Numbered from the stretch's first letter, positions 17,045-23,950 are shown. The stretch is DNA of 64,000 nucleotides from Gallionella straubiae (GCF_051257895.1 NZ_CP194331.1:2046001-2110000); one strand, 5' to 3'. Numbers and translations are program-made. The notes: generated by a model from the sequence alone, not told the origin.

Positions 17045-17108
17045 CCCTAACGTTCAAATTGAGGGGCAGCCCGCTTTTGGGCTGTCCCTCTCGAATGCAG
17101 GGTTGGGC
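17045..17108 (-). repeat. attC site of cassette 6
   Basis: In cassette orientation it starts at GCCCAAC (17108-17102) and ends at GTTAGGG (17051-17045). The interior contains GAGGGACAGCCC and its complement GGGCTGCCCCTC around CAAAAGC. Confidence 0.88.
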
Positions 17109-17138
17109 CTCGATTGTGTGACGAGGCAGGCCATAAGA

Positions 17139-17573
17139 CTACTTCTCGACTGTAACGCGTTTAATGGCATTTTCATGACCCCGATGACCGCCGCCATTGG
17201 GTGAAGTTGCTACCCAATTCTGCTTCTCGTAGAAGACCAGAGAGACCCTATCAATTCCAGCGAGCGGAAGTGATTGTCTCGCCAACTCTTCAACCACATG
17301 AATGTCGTTAGGTTCGACGATTTCGTAGAATGTGAACGACGGCACGCACCCTGGGGCAACGTAATATATCTTTCCGCTGTGAGTTCTGTCGACACTCGTT
17401 CGATTCGCAAAGGAGTAGTTCTTCTCGATGTGTTTGGCAACGATATCTGCGACCGCATAGGCATCACCACCCGGCACACCAAAATGACAGACAAACGAGC
17501 CGTTGCTTCTCTGGCAGCCAAGGAGGAGGAAGCAAGAGATAGCCAGTAGGGCTGCAATTCGTAGAGCGTTCAT
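17139..17573 (-). CDS. integron cassette 6: small predicted lipoprotein
   Basis: 144 residues. The start at 17573 gives a lipoprotein signal MNALRIAALLAISCFLLLGC with a lipobox LLGC. The mature part has no recognised domain; it contains single Cys residues (FVCHFGVPGGD and VAPGCVPSF) and ends basic. The frame remains open to 17627, but that extension is the neighbouring attC and is excluded. The ATG lies 9 bases after the predicted crossover, with little room for a ribosome site. Function unknown. Confidence 0.78.
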   Translation of the reverse strand: MNALRIAALLAISCFLLLGCQRSNGSFVCHFGVPGGDAYAVADIVAKHIEKNYSFANRTSVDRTHSGKIYYVAPGCVPSFTFYEIVEPNDIHVVEELARQSLPLAGIDRVSLVFYEKQNWVATSPNGGGHRGHENAIKRVTVEK

Positions 17574-17576
17574 GAG

Positions 17577-17645
17577 GCCCAACGTAAAGGTGAGGGGCGC
17601 GAGCGGCATCGCCGCGAAGCGTCCCACTCGACCGGTGGGTTGGGA
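17577..17645 (-). repeat. attC site of cassette 5
   Basis: In cassette orientation it runs from TCCCAAC (17645-17639) to the core GTTGGGC (17583-17577). The central palindrome is GACGCTTCGCGGCGATGCCG with GCGCCCCTC. Confidence 0.88.
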
Positions 17646-17648
17646 TGA

Positions 17649-18119
17649 TTAGTTGCGATCGAACTCAGCATCGAAAAGTCGTGCAGCCGTTTTGGTGGTG
17701 TTCGCAGAGTAGTTAACTGCATCTTCGAGGGTCGAAAATGACTTGAGTAACTCGTAGTGTTCCCAGAGGGAGCATGTGAGTTTGAGTTTCAAACGACCAG
17801 CGACACAAGGCTCACTGTATGAGAAAGATAAGGCGACAGAATAGTGCGAACCAGAGCCCTCAATCTGCACATTTGTTGAGACCACGTTGTCGTAGTTGTT
17901 CTGATCTATCTTCTTGCCCCGTTTCTGAAGTATTCCAATAAAGGGTGCTTTCAAAGCATCCAATGACAGTCGCGCTTCTTGTGGGGCAATAATGGTTGCG
18001 ACTACCTGGAACGTCTTCACAGAGCCAAGACGTAGATTGGGTTCTGCATCATGGGCGCTAGCCGTCAACGCGAGCGACCCTAATAAACACCCTATAGGAA
18101 GCTGGCACCTTTTGATCAT
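17649..18119 (-). CDS. integron cassette 5: exported protein of unknown function
   Basis: 156 residues. MIKRCQLPIGCLLGSLALTASAHD is a signal peptide with an AHA-type cleavage region. The mature protein is mixed alpha/beta with one Cys pair (EPCVAGRLKLKLTCS) that could form a disulfide. No family is recognised. The ribosome site GGGAGG belongs to the first bases of the cassette right after the crossover (TTGGGAGGCACAATG). A TTG four codons upstream is an unlikely alternative start. Confidence 0.75.
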   Translation of the reverse strand: MIKRCQLPIGCLLGSLALTASAHDAEPNLRLGSVKTFQVVATIIAPQEARLSLDALKAPFIGILQKRGKKIDQNNYDNVVSTNVQIEGSGSHYSVALSFSYSEPCVAGRLKLKLTCSLWEHYELLKSFSTLEDAVNYSANTTKTAARLFDAEFDRN

Positions 18120-18125
18120 TGTGCC

Positions 18126-18203
18126 TCCCAACGTGTAGGTAAGGGGCGCGCAGCGTAGCGGAGCGTCCCAGCCCGAAGGGCGAACTTGACCGCAGGGTTA
18201 GAC
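18126..18203 (-). repeat. attC site of cassette 4
   Basis: In cassette orientation it begins GTCTAAC (18203-18197) and ends GTTGGGA (18132-18126). The interior has the paired GGGACGCTCCGC and GCGCGCCCC segments. It is closely similar in sequence to the attC at 18486-18563. Confidence 0.9.
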
Positions 18204-18479
18204 ATTGCGCTCACGAGCCACCTCAAAACAACCTTCACATACCCAACGAAACGAAGCAAAAGCTTCCGAAATATCATTCCACTCTCCGACTTCAATAGCA
18301 ACGCGCTCGCATTCAGCACACCATGCTTGCGCCCACGGGTCATCAGACGTAGGAAGCTCTGCGGGTGTAAAAAAACCAAGGTTAGAACCATGCTGAAGAT
18401 GCTGACAAATAAAAGCCGGTTTACGGTGTCCGTGTATCGGGCACTCCATAAAACTTTCAGGCGTTAGCGGTGTTCGCAT
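18198..18479 (-). CDS. integron cassette 4: small Cys/His-rich protein, possible zinc binder
   Basis: 93 residues. Cys/His groups are spaced as possible zinc ligands: CPIHGH, then FICQHLQH, then WCAECER, then WVCEGCFE. No enzyme motif is seen. Such small treble-clef-like or zinc-ribbon-like hypotheticals are frequent in integron cassettes, but I cannot name the family. The start at 18479 lies 13 bases after the crossover; an internal Met at 18449 would start at MECPIHG and is a real alternative. The stop overlaps the attC. Confidence 0.72.
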   Translation of the reverse strand: MRTPLTPESFMECPIHGHRKPAFICQHLQHGSNLGFFTPAELPTSDDPWAQAWCAECERVAIEVGEWNDISEAFASFRWVCEGCFEVARERNV

Positions 18480-18485
18480 ATCTAT

Positions 18486-18563
18486 GTCTAACGTGGAGCT
18501 AAGGGGCGCGCCGAAGGCGCGTCCCAGCGACCGGAGGGCGCGAACTTGAGCGCAGGGTTAGCC
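18486..18563 (-). repeat. attC site of cassette 3
   Basis: In cassette orientation it begins GGCTAAC (18563-18557) and ends with the core GTTAGAC (18492-18486). The inner stem is GGGACGCGCC paired with GGCGCGCCCC. Confidence 0.9.
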
Positions 18564-18574
18564 AGGGTGACAAT

Positions 18575-18982
18575 TTAATTGGGATACTTTGTCAAGTAGT
18601 TAAGCTCAACAACTCGCCCTGCTGTGATTCTGGCAAGGCACTCGGCGTACTCTAACTTCACTACCCATCCTTCCGAACCAGCAGCACTAGCCAAGTAGTC
18701 ACAAGTTAAGTTTCTATATTCGATCCACTTTCTCTGAATTTTCTTAAGGCTCTCCTTTCTCTCTCCGGGAAGTTGGGTAAGCAACTGCTTGTATGTCTTG
18801 TTTAGTTGTTCGTCTTGACGATCGAGCTCCTCGTAAAGACAATCCAAAATCAAGCTGTCTCTGAAGTCCGCTTTTTCTATACATTTGGCATGAACTTGTG
18901 AAAACACTGAGTCATGAGCAAGAGCACTATTCTGAATGAAACAGGATAGAGATAGCAGTAAGAAAATGGCGAAGATTCGCAT
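18575..18982 (-). CDS. integron cassette 3: LprI-like (DUF1311) exported protein
   Basis: 135 residues. The signal peptide MRIFAIFLLLSLSCFIQ to ALA is followed by the DUF1311/LprI pattern: CIEKADFRD, CLYEELDRQDEQLNKTYKQL, and LKKIQRKWIEYRNLTCDY. LprI proteins are periplasmic and one member inhibits lysozyme; that activity cannot be assumed here. Conserved Cys are present. It is the only gene of its cassette and reads toward xth. Confidence 0.83.
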   Translation of the reverse strand: MRIFAIFLLLSLSCFIQNSALAHDSVFSQVHAKCIEKADFRDSLILDCLYEELDRQDEQLNKTYKQLLTQLPGERKESLKKIQRKWIEYRNLTCDYLASAAGSEGWVVKLEYAECLARITAGRVVELNYLTKYPN

Positions 18983-18998
18983 AGGGCTTTCCGATAAT

Positions 18999-19061
18999 GG
19001 CTAACGTAAAAGTGAGGGGCTGCGCGCTTTTGCGCAGTCCCTCTCGACTGACTGGTTGGGG
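18999..19061 (-). repeat. attC site of cassette 2
   Basis: In cassette orientation it begins CCCCAAC (19061-19055) and ends with the core GTTAGCC (19005-18999). The central palindrome is GAGGGACTGCGCAAAAGCGC with its partner GCAGCCCCTC. Confidence 0.88.
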
Positions 19062-19076
19062 GATTCACAAAAGAGT

Positions 19077-19505
19077 TCAATGCGTTCCACACGCAAACTC
19101 CATCATGCTGAGAATGTGACCATAAGGCGGCACTGGCCACCATTTGTTTGTGTCCACTTCAGGTAAAACTCCGCCGCTCATGTTTATTGCTACACCGCTT
19201 CCCATTTTTTCAGGATAAGCAAAGACAGAAATAACTCGCGACAGTTTTTCCTTGCAGTCAAATTCCGTTTCCGTCTTCATTGACCAATACGGTTTAAGAT
19301 CAGGATAGCGACTTTTCACCTGCTGCATTTTGTAATCAGCCAAAAATAATACTTTCACTTTGCTGCCAATTAGTTGAATGGTGGAGGAGTCGGCATAGAG
19401 AGCAAATGCGTTATTGAAGGGAGCATTGCTATCAACCGCCATCCACTCAGCTATCGCACTTTCGCTTGCGACAACAAGTAGCATCATCACAATATTTTTA
19501 ATCAT
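19077..19505 (-). CDS. integron cassette 2, second gene: surface-adhesin E-like protein
   Basis: 142 residues. The signal peptide MIKNIVMMLLVVASESAIA leads to a small beta-rich domain with the adhesin-E-like pattern: EWMAVDSNAPFNNAFALYAD, KVLFLADYKMQQ, METEFDC-type Cys segment, and a final MMEFACG. The family is a small exported domain named for Haemophilus protein E; adhesion is not implied here. The start at 19505 has GGGGAG upstream and overlaps the preceding gene by 8 bases, so the two are translated as a pair. Confidence 0.72.
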   Translation of the reverse strand: MIKNIVMMLLVVASESAIAEWMAVDSNAPFNNAFALYADSSTIQLIGSKVKVLFLADYKMQQVKSRYPDLKPYWSMKTETEFDCKEKLSRVISVFAYPEKMGSGVAINMSGGVLPEVDTNKWWPVPPYGHILSMMEFACGTH

Positions 19506-19986
19506 TCTCCCCTCGACGTAATACGCTCCTTGATCCTCCATTCGCAAAATGCCCAACAAAGCGAGTTATCTCGAATAAAAAGATACCTACAGCTCCCAGT
19601 ATTGCAGCCATCCCTATGTACATGAGTACAGGCAACATTCCAAGCCCTGGCTCTGACGAGCCAGAAAAAATTGCGAATGTAATTGGCTTGATGAAGAAGA
19701 AGCTCACCATTGCAATCACACCAACCCACATGAAGAAGATAGCCAGAGCACGGAGTGTCTTAAGCAAACGGCTTGTAACAACGGCATCAAGTGCAGTTGG
19801 TTTGCGAATGACTTTGACGAAGCGGAAACAAAGGAGGGCGAGCACTACAGAATTGAATGAAATTCTCAAAACATCAATAAGAGAGGACCGCAAGAATTGC
19901 CACACCACAAAGCAGAAGAAGATGATGAGAGCCGCCATGTTCAAGCAGTAGATTATTTTGAGCGAGCGAGTGACGCCAATTTTCAC
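19498..19986 (-). CDS. integron cassette 2, first gene: four-helix membrane protein
   Basis: 162 residues, unrecognised. Hydrophobic stretches suggest four transmembrane helices (YCLNMAALIIFFCFVVWQFL, VLRISFNSVVLALLCFRFV, LAIFFMWVGVIAMVSFFFI and MLPVLMYIGMAAILGAVGIFLF), with a basic loop between the second and third. It starts at GTG 19986, 12 bases after the crossover. It shares its cassette with the adhesin-E-like gene, with no attC between them. Confidence 0.75.
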   Translation of the reverse strand: MKIGVTRSLKIIYCLNMAALIIFFCFVVWQFLRSSLIDVLRISFNSVVLALLCFRFVKVIRKPTALDAVVTSRLLKTLRALAIFFMWVGVIAMVSFFFIKPITFAIFSGSSEPGLGMLPVLMYIGMAAILGAVGIFLFEITRFVGHFANGGSRSVLRRGEND

Positions 19987-19992
19987 CTAAGC

Positions 19993-20052
19993 CCCCAACG
20001 TAGAGTTAAGCCGCCGCGCTTCGCGCGGTCGGCCTTGAACGCCGGGTTAGGG
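19993..20052 (-). repeat. attC site of cassette 1
   Basis: 60 bp in cassette orientation: CCCTAAC (20052-20046), interior GCCGACCGCGCGAAGCGCGG, GGCTTAACTC, then the core GTTGGGG (19999-19993). It closely resembles the classic 60-bp attC of aadA-type cassettes. Confidence 0.92.
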
Positions 20053-20322
20053 TTTTGTGATGTGGATAGCATCACTCTGTAGAAGGGACACAGAATATGA
20101 AAGTTTATGAGACGCCGCCGTGGTTGACAGAGCCATCAGATATTGCCAAGTATTTTCAGCAGGCAGCAACCAGACATTTTTTTGAAGCTGCACGGCTTCT
20201 TTCAAGGGCTTTAAGATTTTATCTGCTTCATTTGCGAACGCTACCCACTCGTATGGGTGTCCTGGCGATGACGACATTGCGATGTTTGGTGGGATTTCGA
20301 CGGCAAACAAAAACTGCGGCAT
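20047..20322 (-). CDS. integron cassette 1, second gene: small hypothetical protein
   Basis: 91 residues, not recognised. It starts MPQFLFAVEIPPN at 20322 with GGAGG five bases upstream, which decides against the in-frame ATG at 20334. There is no signal peptide or membrane helix; it is probably a small soluble protein. The stop overlaps the attC. It follows the 38-codon ORF in the same cassette. Confidence 0.72.
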   Translation of the reverse strand: MPQFLFAVEIPPNIAMSSSPGHPYEWVAFANEADKILKPLKEAVQLQKNVWLLPAENTWQYLMALSTTAASHKLSYSVSLLQSDAIHITKP

Positions 20323-20333
20323 GTGAACCTCCA

Positions 20334-20450
20334 TTAAAAAATCATCTTGAAAAGATAGATAACAAGCTGCACGAACATTGGAATGATGATTAGGACGAAA
20401 ACCAAGACACCCAAAATAGCTGCGTGCGCTCTGTCTCGACGGGTGCGCAT
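20334..20450 (-). CDS. integron cassette 1, first gene: 38-residue membrane peptide
   Basis: A 38-codon ORF starts with ATG at 20450 and stops with TAA at 20336-20334. Its sequence is basic (MRTRRDRAHAA), then strongly hydrophobic (ILGVLVFVLIIIPMFVQLVI), then YLFKMIF, a single-pass small membrane protein. It begins 14 bases after the attI crossover, the spacing seen for the other cassette genes. Its stop abuts the ribosome site of the next ORF (TAATGGAGG). A weak AGGG precedes it. It is short, so coding status is likely but not certain. Confidence 0.55.
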   Translation of the reverse strand: MRTRRDRAHAAILGVLVFVLIIIPMFVQLVIYLFKMIF

Positions 20451-20458
20451 AAATTGAA

Positions 20459-20525
20459 CCCTAACTAAAAATAGAAAACTGTTTCATGGGGTAGTAATGT
20501 CGCCCATGTCCGTTCAAGTTGTCAA
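20459..20525 (-). other. putative attI recombination site
   Basis: The core CCCTAAC at 20459-20465 reads GTTAGGG in cassette orientation and is the first crossover point next to the integrase. The attI body would extend toward intI up to about 20525. Extra integrase-binding direct repeats expected of attI were not identified with confidence, so the outer limit is approximate. Confidence 0.65.
20496..20525 (-). promoter_or_regulatory. candidate cassette promoter Pc
   Basis: On the minus strand a perfect -35 TTGACA (20525-20520) is followed after 18 bases by GACATT (20501-20496), a weak -10. It points into the cassette array and lies just inside attI, where integron Pc promoters are expected. 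An inverted repeat ATTATGCT/AGCATAAT (about 20527-20568) lies beside it. No LexA-type CTGT-N8-ACAG box is seen in 20466-20612. Confidence 0.5.
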
Positions 20526-20612
20526 TATTATGCTTGGGAGCTTCATATTTTCATGCGGTTAGCATAATTTCTCTACTGGACTTCCTTTTTAGGGCAACCT
20601 AAAATTCTGCGG

Positions 20613-21593
20613 ATGGAAGCTAAAACCGTTTCTCAAGATTCGCCCAAGCTGCTCGACCGGATGCGCGCAGAGATTCGCGTGCGCCACTATAGCATTCGTA
20701 CCGAAGAGTCCTACGTTGACTGGGCGCGCCGGTTTATTCTGTTCCATGATAAGCGCCATCCCAAGGATATGGGGGCTGATGAAGTGCAAAGTTTTCTGAG
20801 CCATCTGGCGGTGGAGCGCAAGGTGTCTTCTTCCACCCAGAATCAGGCCAAGTCCGCGTTGCTGTTCTTGTACCGTGAGGTATTGCATGTCGAGCTGCCT
20901 TGGCTGGATGAGGTGATTGCAGCCAAAACGGGGAAGCGTTTACCGGTGGTTTTGACACCAACGGAGATGCGAGCCTTGCTGAACGCCATGTCCGGGACGA
21001 TGGGGCTAGTCGCAGCCCTGCTGTATGGCACAGGTATGCGCCTGCTGGAAGGTTTGCGGTTGCGGGTGAAAGATGTGGAATTTGAAAGGCGCGAGATTGT
21101 GGTGCGCGAGGGGAAGGGCAACAAGGACAGGGTGACGGTGCTGCCCGAGAATCTGATCCTGCCTCTGCAAGCGCATCTGGCCAAGGTGAAAGCCTTGCAT
21201 GAGCGCGATCTGGAGGCCGGTTTTGGCGAGGTGTATCTGCCTAATGCGCTTGCCGTTAAATATCCCAAGGCGGCACGCACTTGGGGCTGGCAATTCGTGT
21301 TCCCGTCTGCGGTACGCTCGATCGACCCGCGCTCCGGTATCGAGCGTCGCCATCATCTTTACGAGGCCAGTGTACAACGGGCCGTTCGCGAGGCGGCGAA
21401 GATCGCCGAAATTCACAAGCCTGTTACTCCGCATGTCTTGCGCCATTCGTTCGCCACGCATCTGCTGCAATCTGGCTATGACATCCGCACCGTGCAGGAG
21501 CTGCTCGGCCATTCTGACGTTTCCACCACGATGATCTACACCCATGTACTGAACAAGGGCGGGCGCGGCGTGGTCAGCCCGCTGGATCGGTAA
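20613..21593 (+). CDS. intI: integron integrase IntI (tyrosine recombinase)
   Basis: 326 residues. Catalytic residues are all present: Arg143 (YGTGMRLLEG), His274 and Arg277 (TPHVLRHSF), His300 (LLGHSDVS) and Tyr309 (MIYTHV). The integron-specific extra domain is present (about residues 209-250: ALAVKYPKAARTWGWQ to DPRSGIERRHHLYE), which separates IntI from XerC/D. It inserts and excises cassettes at attI and attC. Transcription is opposite to the cassettes. No strong ribosome site is visible before ATG 20613. The protein appears intact, so the integron may still be active. Confidence 0.96.
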   Translation: MEAKTVSQDSPKLLDRMRAEIRVRHYSIRTEESYVDWARRFILFHDKRHPKDMGADEVQSFLSHLAVERKVSSSTQNQAKSALLFLYREVLHVELPWLDEVIAAKTGKRLPVVLTPTEMRALLNAMSGTMGLVAALLYGTGMRLLEGLRLRVKDVEFERREIVVREGKGNKDRVTVLPENLILPLQAHLAKVKALHERDLEAGFGEVYLPNALAVKYPKAARTWGWQFVFPSAVRSIDPRSGIERRHHLYEASVQRAVREAAKIAEIHKPVTPHVLRHSFATHLLQSGYDIRTVQELLGHSDVSTTMIYTHVLNKGGRGVVSPLDR

Positions 21594-21601
21594 TTCCGCG
21601 A

Positions 21602-22672
21602 ATGAAGGAACTGTTCTTCACCGAAACCCGCGCGCGGCTGCGTACCTGGCTGGCCATCGGCTATGCGCTGTTCATCGTGTATGCCAGCCTGTCACCTTTT
21701 ACCGGCTGGCGCGAGCAGGGGCTGGATTTTTTCGAGGTGCTGGCCGCACCCCTGCGGCTCACCTATACCGCCTTCGATGCGACCGTGAATCTGCTGTCCT
21801 ACCTGCCGCTCGGCCTGCTGGCCGGGCTGGCGTTGCATGCGCGCTTCGGCGCTGCGGCCAGCTTGATCCTCGGCCTGTGCCTCGGGGTGTCGCTGTCGGC
21901 GGGCATGGAGTTTCTGCAGATGTATCTGCCCGCGCGCATCAGTTCGAACATGGACTTGCTGGCCAACGGCGCGGGCGCGCTGATCGGCGCGCTGCTGGCG
22001 GTGCGTGTGGCCTCGTGGGACTGGTTGTTCGGCCGCCTGACGCGCTGGCGCAGCGGCCTGTTCCACCAGGGCCGGGAGATGGATTTCGGCCTGGCGCTGC
22101 TCGCGCTGTGGATGTTCGGGCAAATCAATCCCTCCCTGCCGATGCTCGGCAACGTGTTTATCAGCGAGGTGGCGCGCCAGCCGTTTGCCGCGCTGTCCTC
22201 CGCCCCGTTCGACTGGTGGGAGAGCGCCGCCGTCACGCTGAACCTGCTGATGCTGGGCACGCTGCTGCTGACCCTGTTGCGCGCGCCGCGCAATACCGCC
22301 ACCGCCTTGCCGGTGATTTTGAGTGTGGTGGCGCTGGCGAAATTTGTTGCGGCGGCGCTGCTGCTGAAATCCTGGGCGTTGCTGCTGTGGATCAACAGCG
22401 AGGCGGTGCTGGGGATGCTGTTCGGGATGGCGCTGCTGTTCGCCGCACTGTCGCTGCCGCGCGGTGCGGCGATCGTCTGCGGCGCGGCGGTGGCGCTGGC
22501 CTACTTCGCCGTGGTGAATTTTTTGTTCGGCGACAACACGCCCGCCGCCGCGATGTCGGTGTATCACTGGCACTACGGGCACCTGCTCAATTACAACGGG
22601 CTGGCGCAGACCATCGCGCTGGTCTTCCCGTTGTTGTTGCTGTTTCACCTGTGGCGCATCAGGAAAGTATAA
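21602..22672 (+). CDS. VanZ-family membrane protein
   Basis: 356 residues, nearly all hydrophobic. The N-terminal VanZ-like part includes YASLSPFTGWREQGLDFFEV, a DATVNLLSYLPLGLLAGLAL segment and SAGMEFLQMYLPARISSNMD. About ten transmembrane helices are predicted in total; the second half is less conserved. VanZ proteins confer low-level teicoplanin resistance in enterococci, but the role of proteobacterial homologues is unknown. It starts 8 bases after the intI stop with high-GC host-like codon use, so it is probably ancestral flanking DNA, not a cassette. Confidence 0.82.
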   Translation: MKELFFTETRARLRTWLAIGYALFIVYASLSPFTGWREQGLDFFEVLAAPLRLTYTAFDATVNLLSYLPLGLLAGLALHARFGAAASLILGLCLGVSLSAGMEFLQMYLPARISSNMDLLANGAGALIGALLAVRVASWDWLFGRLTRWRSGLFHQGREMDFGLALLALWMFGQINPSLPMLGNVFISEVARQPFAALSSAPFDWWESAAVTLNLLMLGTLLLTLLRAPRNTATALPVILSVVALAKFVAAALLLKSWALLLWINSEAVLGMLFGMALLFAALSLPRGAAIVCGAAVALAYFAVVNFLFGDNTPAAAMSVYHWHYGHLLNYNGLAQTIALVFPLLLLFHLWRIRKV

Positions 22673-22739
22673 TTGCGCACGGCAGGGGCGGGCTGAAGCC
22701 CGCTGCGCCGGTCGACGATTTCAATCTACGGAGCACATG

Positions 22740-23051
22740 ATGGGTTTTTACGACAAGCATGTTTTTTTCTGCACCAACCAGCGCGCGGACGGCGGCGACT
22801 GCTGCGGCAAGCGCGGCGCGCCGAAGGCACGCGAATACATGAAGAACAAGGTTGCCGAGCTCGGCATCTCCACTCTCAGGAACAACATCCGCATCAACAC
22901 TGCGGGCTGCATGAACCGCTGCGACGAGGGGCCGGTCATCGTGGTGTATCCGGAGGGCACCTGGTACACCTACGTGGACGAGAAAGACCTCGACGAGATC
23001 ATCGAGGAGCATCTCAGGCATGGCAGGCCGGTCGAGCGCCTGAAAATCTAG
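22740..23051 (+). CDS. thioredoxin-fold [2Fe-2S] ferredoxin
   Basis: 103 residues. The four cluster cysteines follow the thioredoxin-like ferredoxin pattern: FFCTNQRADGGDCCGKRG near the N-terminus and NTAGCMNRCDEGPVIVVYPEG in the middle. Such proteins are small electron carriers; the partner is unknown. ATG codons occur at 22737 and 22740; the second gives the usual MGFYDKHVFFC start, with GGAGCAC just upstream. Confidence 0.87.
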   Translation: MGFYDKHVFFCTNQRADGGDCCGKRGAPKAREYMKNKVAELGISTLRNNIRINTAGCMNRCDEGPVIVVYPEGTWYTYVDEKDLDEIIEEHLRHGRPVERLKI

Positions 23052-23248
23052 CCGCCCCGGGCTCCGCCTCCACCCGGCTTTACTGCCTGCCCCGCCGCCA
23101 CTTGTAACGGCGGGGCGGATATCTTCGCGCACCGCCGGTGCAATAGGTATTTCAACCTATATATTTGCGTCCTCTTCCATGTAAAAGTTTGCCGCCTGGT
23201 TGTCAGCAATAGCGCTGTTTTCGTTTTCAATCTACCGGAGGGTTGATC

Positions 23249-23614
23249 ATGTTCAAACGTCACGTTGTGCCAAGCAGGGAAATCATCGGAAAACACGTCA
23301 GCAACAGTTGGTCGGAAGATCTGGGAGTCATCGAGGATGTGGTGCTCGACCTCAACACCGGCTGCGTGGCCTACGCGGTGCTGTCCTTCCGCGGCATCAT
23401 GGGGTTCGGTGCGAAGCACTTCGCCATTCCTTGGGGGAAAATCGGGATGCCGAAGAAGGGTGCATCGGACGACATCTTTTCACTGAAGATGGATCGGGAG
23501 GATCTGCTCCATGCTCCGGGCTTCGAGCCGGACAACTGGCCGGATATGGCCGATAGCGCCTGGATGGAGGAGGTGGAAAGGCATTACCTGGAGGCAATCC
23601 ACGAACCTCACTGA
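23249..23614 (+). CDS. PRC-barrel domain protein
   Basis: 121 residues. The PRC-barrel core is IIGKHVSNSWSEDLGVIEDVVLDLNTGCVAYAVLSF with the following FGAKHFAIPWGKIGM. PRC barrels occur in photosynthetic reaction centres, RimM and many small stress-related proteins; no specific role is assigned here. The ATG at 23249 is preceded by CCGGAGGG, so the in-frame TTG at 23243 is rejected. A GC-rich hairpin lies in the 197-bp upstream spacer (CCCCGCCG/CGGCGGGG at about 23090-23117). Confidence 0.83.
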   Translation: MFKRHVVPSREIIGKHVSNSWSEDLGVIEDVVLDLNTGCVAYAVLSFRGIMGFGAKHFAIPWGKIGMPKKGASDDIFSLKMDREDLLHAPGFEPDNWPDMADSAWMEEVERHYLEAIHEPH

Positions 23615-23665
23615 TGCCGCTTCAGGTCCTGTAGCAAATACCCGGCAGCAGCTTCCGGCAATCCT

Positions 23666-23950
23666 TCAGGGGAGCAAATTTTCCGGTTCGATTTTGCTGC
23701 CGGTTATCGCCACGACCTTGTGGCGCGATTGCCCGCCCTGCCTTAGCTCCACCTGGCGCAGCGGCACCTCGAACAATTCCGCGATGAATTTCAGCAGGGC
23801 CTCGTTGGCGCGCCCCTCGACGGGAGGGGCGGCGAGCCGGATTTTGAGCGCCTCGCCGTGCAGGCCGGCGATCTCGCTGCGCTTCGCGCCGGGCTGGACA
23901 TGCAGGGTCAGGGTGACGACTTCCCCGCTGCGGCGGTACCACACAGCCAT
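23666..23950 (-). CDS. DUF167 family protein (YggU-like)
   Basis: 94 residues. The family pattern is clear: LTLHVQPGAKRSEIAGLHGEALKIRLAAPPVEGRANEALLKFIAELF, then the HKVV segment. UPF0235/DUF167 proteins are small, widely conserved and of unknown function. It is the last gene of the yggS-proC-yggT-yggU cluster; its ATG directly follows the yggT stop. Confidence 0.88.
   Translation of the reverse strand: MAVWYRRSGEVVTLTLHVQPGAKRSEIAGLHGEALKIRLAAPPVEGRANEALLKFIAELFEVPLRQVELRQGGQSRHKVVAITGSKIEPENLLP

Larger units (their letters stand above)
16369..21593. mobile_element. integron: seven-cassette array plus intI integrase
   Basis: The element comprises an integron integrase gene (plus strand), a putative attI core at 20459-20465, and seven attC sites separating low-GC minus-strand gene cassettes that extend leftward to exonuclease III. 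Integrase and cassettes face opposite ways from attI, as in class 1-3 integrons. attC sites are 60-78 bp and carry RYYYAAC and GTTRRRY ends. Cassette starts lie 9-30 bases after the predicted crossover points. No antibiotic-resistance genes, transposase or conserved 3-prime segment are seen, so this looks like a chromosomal integron. Confidence 0.93.

Noticed and set aside
16369..20052. attC series considered as a CRISPR array
   Set aside because: Repeats are imperfect, 60-78 bp, palindromic and separated by genes, not by short unique spacers; they match attC structure.
20097..20393. 98-codon plus-strand ORF in cassette 1
   Set aside because: It crosses two minus-strand frames with good starts and lies against cassette orientation.
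20466..20612. LexA box controlling intI
   Set aside because: No CTGT-N8-ACAG match; only an incomplete CTGT half-site near 20479.
23090..23117. GC-rich hairpin after the ferredoxin gene as terminator
   Set aside because: A strong stem but no T run follows on either strand; kept only as a note in the PRC-barrel entry.
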